A stretch of DNA of 64,000 nucleotides, from NCBI RefSeq assembly GCF_013185195.1, contig NZ_JAAZWC010000022.1, positions 1 through 64,000 on the forward strand, given 5' to 3'. The notes beneath the pieces were generated by a model that worked only from the letters and a program-made list of their open reading frames with translations, did no database searches and was not told the DNA's origin. Made by a program: the position numbers and the translations under genes. Shown piece after piece: positions 8,811 to 17,294 of this stretch. The number at the start of each line of letters is the position of its first letter. The first letter of the stretch is position 1. This DNA is from Saccharibacillus qingshengii (GTDB lineage Bacteria > Bacillota > Bacilli > Paenibacillales > Paenibacillaceae).

Positions 8811-8841
8811 TTGACTTAGAGTTAACTCTAATCAATATAAT
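8811..8841 (+). promoter_or_regulatory. MerR-type promoter/operator of the SDR gene
   Basis: TTGACT (8811-8816) and TATAAT (8836-8841) are 19 bp apart, the over-long spacing that MerR activators correct. The spacer holds a perfect 16-bp palindrome TTAGAGTTAACTCTAA (8816-8831). Confidence 0.9.
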
Positions 8842-8896
8842 CAACGCATAGGCCGATCGCAAGACCTAAATTCGATCGAGTCCAGGAGGAGTTTCC

Positions 8897-9676
8897 ATGA
8901 AGTACACAGTCATTACCGGTGCCAGTTCGGGAATCGGCTACGAAGCGGCGCTGGCATTTGCGGCCCGCGGCAAGAATCTGATCGTGGCGGCGCGGCGCAC
9001 GGAAGAATTGGAACAGCTCAAATCGAAGGTGGCGGAGATCGACCCCGCGCTGGATGTGGTCATTCGTACCGTGGATTTGTCCGTATCGGCCAATGTGCAT
9101 ACTTTCTACGACAGTCTGGGCGAGTATGAGATCGAGACGTGGATCAACAATGCCGGCTTCGGCAACTTCGCTTCCGTCGGAGAACAGCATCTGCCGAAGA
9201 TCGAACAGATGATCCATCTCAATATCGAAGCGCTGACGATTCTGTCTTCTCTGTACGTACGCGATTATGCGGCGAAGGAAGGCACGCAGATTCTCAACAT
9301 CTCGTCGGGCGGCGGGTACACGATCGTGGCCGAAGCGGTCACCTACTGCGCGACCAAATTCTACGTCAGCGCGTTTACCGAAGGACTGGACCAGGAACTC
9401 AAAGGCAAGAATCTGCCCATGCGGGCCAAAGTGCTGGCGCCTGCCGCAACGGAGACCGAGTTTGCCAAGCGTTCGTTCGATGTCGACCAGTTCGAATACG
9501 AAGGCCGCGTCGCCAAGTTCCATACCGCGCAGCAGATGGCGGGCTTCCTGCTCGATCTGTACGACAACGATCAGACCGTCGGAATCGTCAACGGCTTGAC
9601 GTACGATTACGAATTGAGAGGCCCGATCTACCCTTACGCCGACCAAAGCCAGACCCAGACCGAAAAAGAGTCTTGA
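8897..9676 (+). CDS. SDR family oxidoreductase
   Basis: 259 residues, a classical short-chain dehydrogenase of the DltE/YqjQ-like group. It has the cofactor motif TGASSGIG (8-15), the NNAG motif (near 89), catalytic Ser in ISSGGG and YxxxK as YCATK (near 148-152). The Arg pair following beta-2 (AARRTEE) favours NADP(H). AGGAGGA precedes the ATG. The gene is divergent from and probably activated by the MerR regulator, suggesting reduction of an aldehyde or other reactive carbonyl; the substrate is unknown. The C-terminus carries a short Gln/Thr/Glu-rich tail. Confidence 0.9.
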   Translation: MKYTVITGASSGIGYEAALAFAARGKNLIVAARRTEELEQLKSKVAEIDPALDVVIRTVDLSVSANVHTFYDSLGEYEIETWINNAGFGNFASVGEQHLPKIEQMIHLNIEALTILSSLYVRDYAAKEGTQILNISSGGGYTIVAEAVTYCATKFYVSAFTEGLDQELKGKNLPMRAKVLAPAATETEFAKRSFDVDQFEYEGRVAKFHTAQQMAGFLLDLYDNDQTVGIVNGLTYDYELRGPIYPYADQSQTQTEKES

Positions 9677-9707
9677 GTGTCCGGATTTCCGCTTCGTACC
9701 TATTCCC

Positions 9708-9744
9708 AAAGCCGTATGCCTTTTCCGGGCATGCGGCTTTTTTT
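9708..9744 (+). terminator. Terminator of the SDR gene
   Basis: An approximately 12-bp stem (AAGCCGTATGCC pairing with GGCATGCGGCTT) with a 7-nt loop is followed by seven T. It lies about 30 bp after the SDR stop codon. Confidence 0.85.
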
Positions 9745-9842
9745 ACGCTTTTTTAAACGGAATTTAAACTTGGCAAGGTCTGTCCTTTAACCTGGGCTCT
9801 CTATCATAGGAAATAACGATAACGAGCAAAGAGGTGAGGGAC

Positions 9843-10829
9843 ATGACAGAAATGATGATCGAGACCCGGAACTTGACCAAGAAATACCGGGGGACCCGTG
9901 CCGTGGACGCGCTTAATCTGGCGATCCCGCAGGGCGAAATTTACGGATTTCTCGGACCGAACGGAGCGGGCAAGACGACGACGATCCGGATGCTGCTTGG
10001 CCTGATCAAGCCCGACAGCGGTATTGTACAGATCTTCGGACAGGACCTGAAGCGCGAGCGGATCAAGATTCTGCGCCGGGTCGGTTCGCTGGTCGAGTAC
10101 CCGTCGTATTACGGCCACCTGAACGCGGTCGAGAATCTGGAGACGATCCGCCGGATCCTGAATGTGCCCAAGAACCGGATCGACGAGGTCCTGCATACGG
10201 TGGGACTGACCAAGGACGCCAAGCGTTCCGTCAAAGGGTATTCGCTTGGGATGAAGCAGCGGCTGGGCATCGCGTCGGCCCTGCTCGGCAGTCCCGAACT
10301 GCTGATTCTTGACGAACCGACGAACGGACTGGACCCTTCGGGCATCCTGGAAATTCGCGAGCTGATCAAAAAAATGCCGCAGGAGCAGGGGATCACCGTC
10401 CTCGTTTCCAGCCACCTGCTGAGCGAAATCGAACAGATGGCGAGCAGTGTCGGGATCGTCAACCAGGGGAAAATGATTTTTCAGGACAGTATGCCGAATC
10501 TCCAGCGCAAAGCCGGCAGCGAGATACATATCGCTTTGTCCGATCCGGAAGCGGGGATGATTACGGCGCGCGAACAAGGCTGTTTCCCGCGGCTCGATCA
10601 AGGGAAGATGGTGTTCAAAGGCATCGATAACGGGCAGATTGCCCGGCTCGTGTCGGCTCTGGTCGATGCGCGGCACAGTATCTACCGCGTGGAAGAGCGC
10701 CGCAAATCGCTCGAAGACCTGTTCCTGACGATGACAGGAAGCGGTTCGGCGGATACGGCGGACGCGGACTTCCGCAGCGGAAGCGGCGCTCCCCGAGCGG
10801 CGGGCCTGCCAAGGGAGGCGTCGCAATGA
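9843..10829 (+). CDS. ABC exporter ATPase, lantibiotic/bacitracin-resistance type
   Basis: 328 residues. Walker A GPNGAGKTTT (near 39-48), signature YSLGMKQRLG, Walker B LLILDEPTNGLDP and switch His in SSHLL identify an ABC ATPase of the BcrA/LanF group, which pumps peptide antibiotics away from the membrane or confers producer immunity. The ATG at 9843 was preferred because AGAGGTGAG lies just upstream; a GTG at 9834 in the same frame overlaps that signal. The C-terminal ~35 residues are Gly/Ser/Ala-rich. Overlaps the first permease gene by 4 bp. No lantibiotic structural or modification gene is visible nearby, so a resistance role is more likely than immunity. Confidence 0.87.
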   Translation: MTEMMIETRNLTKKYRGTRAVDALNLAIPQGEIYGFLGPNGAGKTTTIRMLLGLIKPDSGIVQIFGQDLKRERIKILRRVGSLVEYPSYYGHLNAVENLETIRRILNVPKNRIDEVLHTVGLTKDAKRSVKGYSLGMKQRLGIASALLGSPELLILDEPTNGLDPSGILEIRELIKKMPQEQGITVLVSSHLLSEIEQMASSVGIVNQGKMIFQDSMPNLQRKAGSEIHIALSDPEAGMITAREQGCFPRLDQGKMVFKGIDNGQIARLVSALVDARHSIYRVEERRKSLEDLFLTMTGSGSADTADADFRSGSGAPRAAGLPREASQ

Positions 10830-11542
10830 TCGGCAAGCTGTTTGCGGCCGACCTGCTCAAAACGCGGCGGACCGGCATCTGGTGGGTGGTCTTGATCGGA
10901 GCGGCCGGACTTGCGGCCATGCAGGCGCTCAACTTCGGGCTGCGCTACGATTATCTGGTGTACGACACCTATGCGGCCGACCCCTGGGGCGGTCTGATCC
11001 AAGAAACGAGTATGTTCGTGCCGATTGCGATCTATCTGGCGATGACCCTGCTGATGGGCATGATCGCCAATATCGAGAATCGCCAGAATTCCTGGAAACA
11101 GACCCTGGCTCTCCCGGTCCACCGTTCCGAAGTCTTCGCTTCGAAACTGCTGTGCTGCCTGGTTCAGCTGTTGGCCGCCTGCGTGCTGCTGGCCGCTTCG
11201 ACGGCCGCCGTCGGACTGCTGCTGGGCTTCGGAGGACCGCTGCCTTATCTGGATCTGCTGACGCTCGGCTTCTATCCGATGCTGGCTTCGCTGCCGATGC
11301 TCGGCGTGATGCTCTGGATGACTTTGACGATGCGCAATCAGGCTATTCCGATCTCGCTGGGGATCGCGGCTTCCATGGTATCGGTCTTCGGCGCTTCGAT
11401 GCCTGAGATCCTTCCGCTGTCCTGGCCGATGCTGGTTGTGCGGGGACACGAGACGCTTAGATTTGTCGGGCTGGGCATGGCTTTGTTCGCCGTGCTCTAT
11501 CTGCTGGGATCGATTCACTTCTCGAGAAAGGATGTGGCCTGA
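10826..11542 (+). CDS. ABC exporter permease 1 (LanE/MutE-like)
   Basis: 238 residues with six predicted membrane segments. The start MIGKLFAADLLKTRRTGIWW and the early segment ENRQNSWKQTLALPV are typical of LanE/BcrB-like permeases. ATGA overlap with the ATPase gene; 1 bp separates it from the second permease. The pair resembles the duplicated permease arrangement of LanFEG exporters. Confidence 0.85.
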   Translation: MIGKLFAADLLKTRRTGIWWVVLIGAAGLAAMQALNFGLRYDYLVYDTYAADPWGGLIQETSMFVPIAIYLAMTLLMGMIANIENRQNSWKQTLALPVHRSEVFASKLLCCLVQLLAACVLLAASTAAVGLLLGFGGPLPYLDLLTLGFYPMLASLPMLGVMLWMTLTMRNQAIPISLGIAASMVSVFGASMPEILPLSWPMLVVRGHETLRFVGLGMALFAVLYLLGSIHFSRKDVA

Positions 11543-11543
11543 T

Positions 11544-12284
11544 ATGGCGATCTGGATTTCGGCGCTTCGCAGCGAGCGGATCAAGCTGGGCCGTTCGCAA
11601 ATTATACTTTTGGCCGTCATCGATCCGATTCTCTGTGCAGTGGTCGGGCTGATGTCCAACGTCGGTAATGAAGAAGGCAGTTGGACCGCTTTGTTTATGG
11701 TAATGACTCTGCTGCACGCCCTGCTGTTTATGCCGATGATGGCCGGCATCTTCTCGGCTTTTGTCTGCCGCTATGAACATGCCGGCGGCGGATGGAAGCA
11801 GATCTTGTCGCTGCCGGTCTCGCGCACTGCGCTGTATCTGTCCAAACTGCTGGTCGTGGCCGGGACGCTTGCGTTCAATCAGCTGCTGTTCCTGATCGTC
11901 GTGCTTGGGGTAGGCCTGGGCAAGGGATACGATCTGTCGCTGATTCCGTGGGAAGTGTTCGCCCCCAAACTGATCGGAGGCTTCGTGGCCTGTCTGCCGT
12001 TGGCCGCGCTGCAGCTGTTCGTCTCCACCATGTGGAGCAGCTTCGCGGCCCCGCTTGTGCTGAACATGGTCTTTACGGTTCCGAACATTCTGGTCGCAAA
12101 TTCGGTGACCTACGGTCCCTATTATCCATGGGCGCAGCCTATGCTGGTGATGATGCAGGCGGGCGGCGAATACGACTTCGGCGCGTTCGGCCTGCCGATC
12201 GAGAGTCTGATGATTACGGTTGGAGGAAGTTTTCTCGTCTTTCTGGCTGCCGGATTAGTGTACTTCAACCGGAAGCCGGTCTAG
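11544..12284 (+). CDS. ABC exporter permease 2 (LanG/MutG-like)
   Basis: 246 residues, six predicted membrane segments, paralogous in layout to the first permease (AIWISALRSERIKLGRSQ start, GGWKQILSLPVSR in place of NSWKQTLALPV). The ATG at 11544 follows the upstream stop codon by one base; an in-frame start further upstream would overlap permease 1 without a ribosome binding site. Functions with the ATPase and permease 1 as a heteromeric exporter. Confidence 0.85.
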   Translation: MAIWISALRSERIKLGRSQIILLAVIDPILCAVVGLMSNVGNEEGSWTALFMVMTLLHALLFMPMMAGIFSAFVCRYEHAGGGWKQILSLPVSRTALYLSKLLVVAGTLAFNQLLFLIVVLGVGLGKGYDLSLIPWEVFAPKLIGGFVACLPLAALQLFVSTMWSSFAAPLVLNMVFTVPNILVANSVTYGPYYPWAQPMLVMMQAGGEYDFGAFGLPIESLMITVGGSFLVFLAAGLVYFNRKPV

Positions 12285-12448
12285 ATCTTTGAGCGAAAAA
12301 AGAAAAAAATTCAAAAAATCCGTTTCTTTCCGTTAACAAGAGGGACGACAATGACGTTGATATAGAAAAGGGGAAAAGTCCCCGGTTCGAACGGATCTAG
12401 GCGAAGGGCTTGCCGCCCCGCCTTATCGACAAGGAGGTACGACTTATC

Positions 12449-12799
12449 ATGTTCAAAAGAAAATTTGCCGTGGCTGCGGTGATCGCGCTCTCTCTGACGG
12501 GAGGCATCCCTTTCGTTCAGGCGGAAGCCTCGGGCGGAAGCATTCCGATGGAAACGGCTGCCGCGTCTACAATCGAAAGCCCGCACTTCGGCGAATCCGC
12601 CTCGGCGCGGCCGGTTCAGATCCGGGAAGCTCCCGGCAGCGAGTGGACCGCTTCGGCGCAGGCGATGCACCCCAATCCGGAGGATCTCGCGGGAGGCAAA
12701 GGTTTCTTTGTTTTCTGCGGCTCCATGGCTGTTTCTTTTGTATTGATGCTCGGCGTATTCGGCCTGACGATACTTAGAAGACAGCGCAGAAACCGCTAA
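12449..12799 (+). CDS. Small secreted protein with C-terminal membrane anchor
   Basis: 116 residues. An N-terminal signal peptide (MFKRKFAVAAVIALSLTGG, cleavage probably near the AEA at 27-29) leads into a Ser/Pro/Ala/Glu-rich, apparently disordered extracellular stretch. A C-terminal hydrophobic segment (about 87-107) ends in the basic tail LRRQRRNR, so the protein should be anchored with its middle part outside. No LPXTG motif. Perfect AAGGAGG (12431-12437) decides the start. Not a recognised family. It follows the Lan-type exporter by 164 bp in the same direction and could act with it, but nothing shows that directly. Confidence 0.7.
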   Translation: MFKRKFAVAAVIALSLTGGIPFVQAEASGGSIPMETAAASTIESPHFGESASARPVQIREAPGSEWTASAQAMHPNPEDLAGGKGFFVFCGSMAVSFVLMLGVFGLTILRRQRRNR

Positions 12800-12878
12800 G
12801 AGTGCGGCAAAGGCGGGGTTCGAGCCGGCAAGAAGCTGGCCGGATCGCGCCGCTTCCAGCCGCGATCTCCATAATCAA

Positions 12879-12915
12879 AAGGCTGTCCGGAATTTTCTCC
12901 GGACAGCCTTTTTTG
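12879..12915. terminator. Bidirectional terminator
   Basis: A perfect 13-bp stem (12879-12891 with 12898-12910, 6-nt loop) flanked by A and T runs lies between two convergent genes. Confidence 0.92.
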
Positions 12916-12946
12916 GATTCCATTCGCGAAGCGGTGCCTATCGGGC

Positions 12947-13903
12947 TCAGGAATGCTGGGCCAGACTGCCGACTCCCGAGCGAATAATCTCGCAGGAACG
13001 TCCGAACAGCACTTGTTCTTCGTCGCTCAAATTGAATTCGATCAGTTCTTCGATTCCTCCGTCGCCGATGATCGCCGGTACGCCGACGCATACGTCCTTC
13101 TGGCCGTATTCGCCGTCGAGAATAGCCGATACGGCAATGATCCGGTGATCGTCGTTCAGAATGGAACGGGTGATATAGGCGATCGCGCTGCCGATGCCGA
13201 ATTGGGTCGAACCTTTGCGGGTGAAGATTTCCCAACCGGCGTCTTTGGTTTTGCGCGCAATATCGCTCAGATCAAGATCGGGGAAGCGCAGCTTGTGTTC
13301 ATCCACAATATGCAGGATAGGTTTGCCGCCGATCGTGACATGCGACCAGGCCACGAACTGCGATTCGCCGTGTTCGCCCATCGCATAGCCGTGAACGCTG
13401 CGCGGATCGACCTGGAACACGTCGGCCAGCAGCGTTTTGAGCCGTGCGGAGTCGATCGAAGTGCCGGTGCCGATCACGCGGTGGCGCGGCAGGCCCGATA
13501 CCTGCGCCGCGATCATCGTTACGACGTCGACGGGATTGGCGGCGACGACGAAGATTCCGTCGAATCCGCTGCCCATCACCGAGCTGACGACCTCGCGGGT
13601 GATCGCAGCGGCTTCGGCGATAATGTCCATACGCTTCTGTCCGGCTTTGACGTTGGCTCCGGCGGTCAGCACCACGATATCCGCATCCGCGCAGTCGGCG
13701 TAATGTCCGGCCCGCACGCGCGTGCGCGTGGAAGTGAAATCGGCGCAGTGGGACAGATCGAGCGCCTGTGCCAGGGCATGCTCATGATTGCGGCTGACGA
13801 TCACGATCTCGTCGCAGATGGACTGATTGATCATGGCATACGCACTGCTCGATCCAACCAGACCCGATCCGATAATAGCGACTTTTCGATTTTTTTTGCC
13901 CAT
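12947..13903 (-). CDS. L-lactate/2-hydroxyacid dehydrogenase family protein, atypical substrate loop
   Basis: 318 residues, normal length for NAD-dependent L-lactate dehydrogenases, which interconvert pyruvate and lactate. The Rossmann motif is GSGLVGS (12-18); catalytic Arg (R91, classical 109), substrate-binding R154 in DSARL (classical 171) and catalytic H178 in GEHGES (classical 195) are present. The mobile loop normally reads GANQKPGETR, but here it is GANVKAGQKR (82-91): the specificity Gln (102) is Val. The helix around classical Thr246 is also changed (KGSTQFGIG). Substitution at 102 is known to shift specificity, so it may act on a larger or branched 2-oxo acid rather than pyruvate. 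Monocistronic, with a shared terminator. A good AGGTG ribosome site precedes the ATG. Confidence 0.85.
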   Translation of the reverse strand: MGKKNRKVAIIGSGLVGSSSAYAMINQSICDEIVIVSRNHEHALAQALDLSHCADFTSTRTRVRAGHYADCADADIVVLTAGANVKAGQKRMDIIAEAAAITREVVSSVMGSGFDGIFVVAANPVDVVTMIAAQVSGLPRHRVIGTGTSIDSARLKTLLADVFQVDPRSVHGYAMGEHGESQFVAWSHVTIGGKPILHIVDEHKLRFPDLDLSDIARKTKDAGWEIFTRKGSTQFGIGSAIAYITRSILNDDHRIIAVSAILDGEYGQKDVCVGVPAIIGDGGIEELIEFNLSDEEQVLFGRSCEIIRSGVGSLAQHS

Positions 13904-14209
13904 ATTTGCACCTCTTGCTTAGGATTTATTGGTTTGCATGAAATTTTTCAGGAAACGTGCTTGTTCATTTTAACGGAAAAAAAGTCGATTGTCAGCTGAA
14001 AAATCCAGAAATATGTTACAATACGTGACACGGTTAAAGAGGTGCGCGCGAACTGATGAAAGGAAACAGGACAGCGAAACCCGTTTTACGATAAAAGCGC
14101 TTTTTTCTGTTCGGAAGGGTAATACATAGAGGTGCCTTTTGCACGGGACGATATGGGGAAGAAAGAGCCCGACGTCAAAAGGCGAATCTTAACGGAGGTG
14201 ACGGATCGA
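13904..14209. other. Divergent intergenic region / long leader
   Basis: This 306-bp gap separates the divergent dehydrogenase and reductase genes. A TACAAT hexamer at about 14017 could be a -10 for the rightward gene, giving a ~180-nt leader. The leader contains two AGAGGTGC words (about 14038 and 14130) and a T-run at about 14100, but I could not fold it into a known riboswitch. Confidence 0.3.
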
Positions 14210-15208
14210 ATGACACAAAATCAACGCTTTGTATTGGCCAGCCGGCCGAAAGGCATGCCGACACAGGAGAATTTCGAACTGAAAACCGAAGAAGCTTCGC
14301 AGCCGGGAGACGGCGAGATTGCGGTCGAGACGCTGTATTTGTCGGTTGATCCTTATATGCGCGGACGAATGAACGATACCAAATCGTATGCGAAACCTTA
14401 CGAGATCGGCGGAACCTTCGGTGGAGGCTCGGTCGGACGCGTGACGCAAAGCCGTCATGCTTCCTTCAAAGAAGGCGATATCGTACAGGGAGGCTGGGGC
14501 TGGCAGACGCATCCGGTTGTGAGCGGCGATCTGGCGGTCAAGGTCGATGAGAGTCTGGCTCCGATCCAGACGGCGCTTGGCGTACTGGGCATGCCGGGAC
14601 TGACGGCGTACTTCGGCCTGCTGGATATCGGGCAGCCCAAAGAAGGCGAGACGGTTGTCGTCTCCGGCGCAGGCGGCGCGGTCGGCATGATCGTCGGCCA
14701 GATCGCGAAGATCAAAGGCGCACGGGTCGTCGGCATTTCCGGTTCGGAAGAGAAGAACCGGTTCTTGTCCGATGAACTCGGCTTCGACGCCGTGGTCAAC
14801 TACAAGACCGAATCGCTGGACGAAGCGCTGGCGGCTGAGTGCCCGGACGGCGTGGATGTCTATTTCGACAACGTGGGCGGCGAAGTGAGCGATGCGGTGC
14901 TCCAACTGCTGAACGCGAACGCCCGGATCCCGCTGTGCGGCCAGATCTCGCTGTATAACGTGACGCAGCCGGAACCGGGTCCCCGCTTCCTGCCGCTGCT
15001 GCTGACCCGTACCGCCTTGGTCAAAGGCTTCCTGGTCGGCCAATATCAGGACCGCTATGCCGAAGCGATTCCCGAGATGGCGGGCTGGCTCAAGGACGGC
15101 CGCCTGAAATACCGGGAAAATATCGTCGAAGGCTTCGAACGTTCGCCGGAAGCGTTCCTCGGATTGTTCAGCGGAGAGAATCTGGGCAAACAGCTGGTCA
15201 AAATATAA
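14210..15208 (+). CDS. Zinc-independent MDR oxidoreductase (CurA/YfmJ type)
   Basis: 332 residues, medium-chain dehydrogenase/reductase without the zinc ligands. The N-terminal part has LSVDPYMRGRM (near 49-59), a hallmark of the leukotriene B4 12-hydroxydehydrogenase / CurA / YfmJ group, and the cofactor site is VSGAGGAVGMIVGQIAK (near 148-164). The family reduces alpha,beta-unsaturated carbonyls with NADPH. The ATG at 14210 follows GGAGGTGA; an upstream in-frame ATG lacks a ribosome binding site. Single-gene unit ending at a strong terminator. Confidence 0.88.
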   Translation: MTQNQRFVLASRPKGMPTQENFELKTEEASQPGDGEIAVETLYLSVDPYMRGRMNDTKSYAKPYEIGGTFGGGSVGRVTQSRHASFKEGDIVQGGWGWQTHPVVSGDLAVKVDESLAPIQTALGVLGMPGLTAYFGLLDIGQPKEGETVVVSGAGGAVGMIVGQIAKIKGARVVGISGSEEKNRFLSDELGFDAVVNYKTESLDEALAAECPDGVDVYFDNVGGEVSDAVLQLLNANARIPLCGQISLYNVTQPEPGPRFLPLLLTRTALVKGFLVGQYQDRYAEAIPEMAGWLKDGRLKYRENIVEGFERSPEAFLGLFSGENLGKQLVKI

Positions 15209-15271
15209 AAGGAACGACACCGTCAACAGAACGAAGCTGACAAAAGAGCGGAAATACCAAAAGAACGCAGG

Positions 15272-15308
15272 AAAAGGGCCTTCCGGGATCAACCGGAAGG
15301 CCCTTTTT
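15272..15308. terminator. Bidirectional terminator
   Basis: A 15-bp perfect stem (15272-15286 with 15293-15307) with a 6-nt loop and flanking A/T runs separates convergent genes. Confidence 0.93.
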
Positions 15309-15338
15309 GCGGTTTCTATTGCTCCCGCCGCCTGCGGA

Positions 15339-17192
15339 TTATTTCAAATACTTCGCTTTGAGAGCGAGAATGCGGAGAACACTTTCGTCGATCCGCTTCT
15401 CGGAGATCGCGCCGGATTTCACCGCCTGTTTGATCGCCGTGATCGAATCGATCGCATTGTCGGCACCGTGCGCAACAAGCACGATATCGCTGCCGGCTTT
15501 GACCGATTGGACGGCCGCTTCGCCGATTCCGTAATTTTTGGCGATCGCTCCCATCGTCATATCGTCCGTCATCACCACGCCTTTGAAGCCCAATTTGCCG
15601 CGCAGCAGATCGGTGATGACCGCTTTGGACAAGGAAGAAGGATATTGTTTATCGAGTTTGGGCAGCAGAATATGGGCAATCATGACGACATCCGCGTCTG
15701 CGGCGATCGCTTTTTTGAACGGAATCAGCTCCAGCTTATCGAGCTGCGCCAGGGTCTTGTTCACGACGGGCAGCGAGATATGCGAATCGACCGACGTGTC
15801 GCCGTGGCCGGGGAAGTGCTTGACCACGGGAATCACGTTCTTGGATTCGAGTCCCTGCATGACCGGAATCCCGAGCTTCGATACCAAGGCCGCATCCGCG
15901 CCAAACGAGCGGTCGCCGATGACCGGATTGTCCGGATTGCTGTTCACATCAAGCACCGGCGCGTAGTCGAGATTGAAGCCCTGCGAGAGCAGTTGATTGC
16001 CGAGCCGTTCGCCGATCGATCGGGCATAGGCCGCGTCGCCGCGTTGGCCGATCGCGCCGGCTGTGGGAATCTTGTCGACGCCCTTGAGCCGGGCTACCCG
16101 TCCGCCTTCCTGATCGACGCTGACGAGCAGCGGAAGAGCCGGTTCCGGATTCGCGGCTTGGACTTCGGCGGCGAATTTCTTCGTCTGCGCGGCCGAATCG
16201 ATATTGTCCGCGTAGAAAATGACCCCGCCTACGCCGTGATCTTGAATAAGGGCCCGGTCCGCTGCGCGCAGCGAAGTGCCCTCAACGCCGGCGATCATCA
16301 TCTGGCCGATCTTCTCTTCGAGCGTCATGCCGGCAAGCGTCTTGGCCGCGCTGCTGCCGGAACCCGGCACGGCAGGGTCCGCGGCCGGCTTGTCCGGCGC
16401 TTCGGCCGAGCCCGCCGCCGGTTTGTCTGGGCTGCCGGCCGCGGGCTTGGACGAACTGCCGCCTGTCTGCGGTTTCGAAGGTACCGCGGGAGCTGCATCA
16501 TCGGCGGGAGCGGTCGAAGTGTCGGCGGGAGCCGCCGCAGCAGCCGAAGAGGCTGTGCGGATGACGGAAATATGGTCAAGCGCAGGGTTTTCCTGGATTT
16601 CGGTTCCTTCTCCGGCCCACGGTTTGGGCAGCACCCATCGCAGGACGTAACCGCCGGGCAGGTCGTAGCCGAGGATGATCTGATCGACGGTATCGTCTTG
16701 GTAAGTCTTGACGCTGTCCGCTTCGCCGAGCTCGCTTAGAATATCGCGGTAGCGGATACTCTTCAGCGACTCGTCGTCGGATCGCAGATCGATGACCTTA
16801 TTGCCGCGGTAGCCGACCGCGGCGGAATGCTGCGGGTATTCCGCATACACGGCGCTGCCGCTTTGCGAAGTTCTGCCGGGAGCGTTCCATTCCTTCTTCA
16901 CTTCGTCGAGGCTTGTACGTCCGACCGTGAAGGCTGCGGTTTCGATCCGGCCTTCACGGGCGAGTGCGACAATGGTTTCGATCTGCTGGGCGGACGCCTC
17001 GGAATCGGGGAGAACCTCGTTCTCGCCCTGCGCAGCGGCACTTTCTCCGCCTGCCGAAGCGGAAGGCGGGGCGGTCTGCGGCGCTTGGCGTCCTTGGAGG
17101 AACCAAGCCGTGCCGGCGATCAAGACGAGCAGGATGAGAACGGCGGATCCTATTTTTATAGAAGAGGAAGATCTTCGGTTGCTGCGAGCCAT
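15339..17192 (-). CDS. DUF4309-GH3 beta-N-acetylhexosaminidase (NagZ-like) fusion, membrane anchored
   Basis: 617 residues. An N-terminal membrane anchor (about 15-32) is followed by a linker, then a YjgB/DUF4309-type domain (about 68-212, with FTVGRTSLDEVKKEWN). A Pro/Ala/Ser/Gly-rich linker with repeated KPAA units (about 213-283) leads into a GH3 catalytic domain (about 284-617). The GH3 part has the NagZ loop KHFPGHGDT...DSH (458-471) supplying the His-Asp acid/base dyad, and the nucleophile D543 in MTDDMTMGAI. It should release N-acetylglucosamine from peptidoglycan fragments outside the membrane. DUF4309 is of unknown function and its fusion to GH3 is unusual. Monocistronic. Confidence 0.88.
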   Translation of the reverse strand: MARSNRRSSSSIKIGSAVLILLVLIAGTAWFLQGRQAPQTAPPSASAGGESAAAQGENEVLPDSEASAQQIETIVALAREGRIETAAFTVGRTSLDEVKKEWNAPGRTSQSGSAVYAEYPQHSAAVGYRGNKVIDLRSDDESLKSIRYRDILSELGEADSVKTYQDDTVDQIILGYDLPGGYVLRWVLPKPWAGEGTEIQENPALDHISVIRTASSAAAAAPADTSTAPADDAAPAVPSKPQTGGSSSKPAAGSPDKPAAGSAEAPDKPAADPAVPGSGSSAAKTLAGMTLEEKIGQMMIAGVEGTSLRAADRALIQDHGVGGVIFYADNIDSAAQTKKFAAEVQAANPEPALPLLVSVDQEGGRVARLKGVDKIPTAGAIGQRGDAAYARSIGERLGNQLLSQGFNLDYAPVLDVNSNPDNPVIGDRSFGADAALVSKLGIPVMQGLESKNVIPVVKHFPGHGDTSVDSHISLPVVNKTLAQLDKLELIPFKKAIAADADVVMIAHILLPKLDKQYPSSLSKAVITDLLRGKLGFKGVVMTDDMTMGAIAKNYGIGEAAVQSVKAGSDIVLVAHGADNAIDSITAIKQAVKSGAISEKRIDESVLRILALKAKYLK

Positions 17193-17294
17193 GAAGACAT
17201 CGGCTCCTTTCCTTAATGGGTTATCACAAATATCGTCTGCGCTTCGGAGAACCCGGAGCGGCGATGAATGGTGTGTATGGTTTCGGGCGGAACT

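Noticed and set aside
14037-14205. Leader with AGAGGTGC words resembling the start of a lysine (L-box) riboswitch before the CurA-type gene
   Set aside because: Only the short AGAGGTGC-GAAC string matches; the conserved CCGAAG segments and helix order of the L-box are missing and the downstream gene has no link to lysine.
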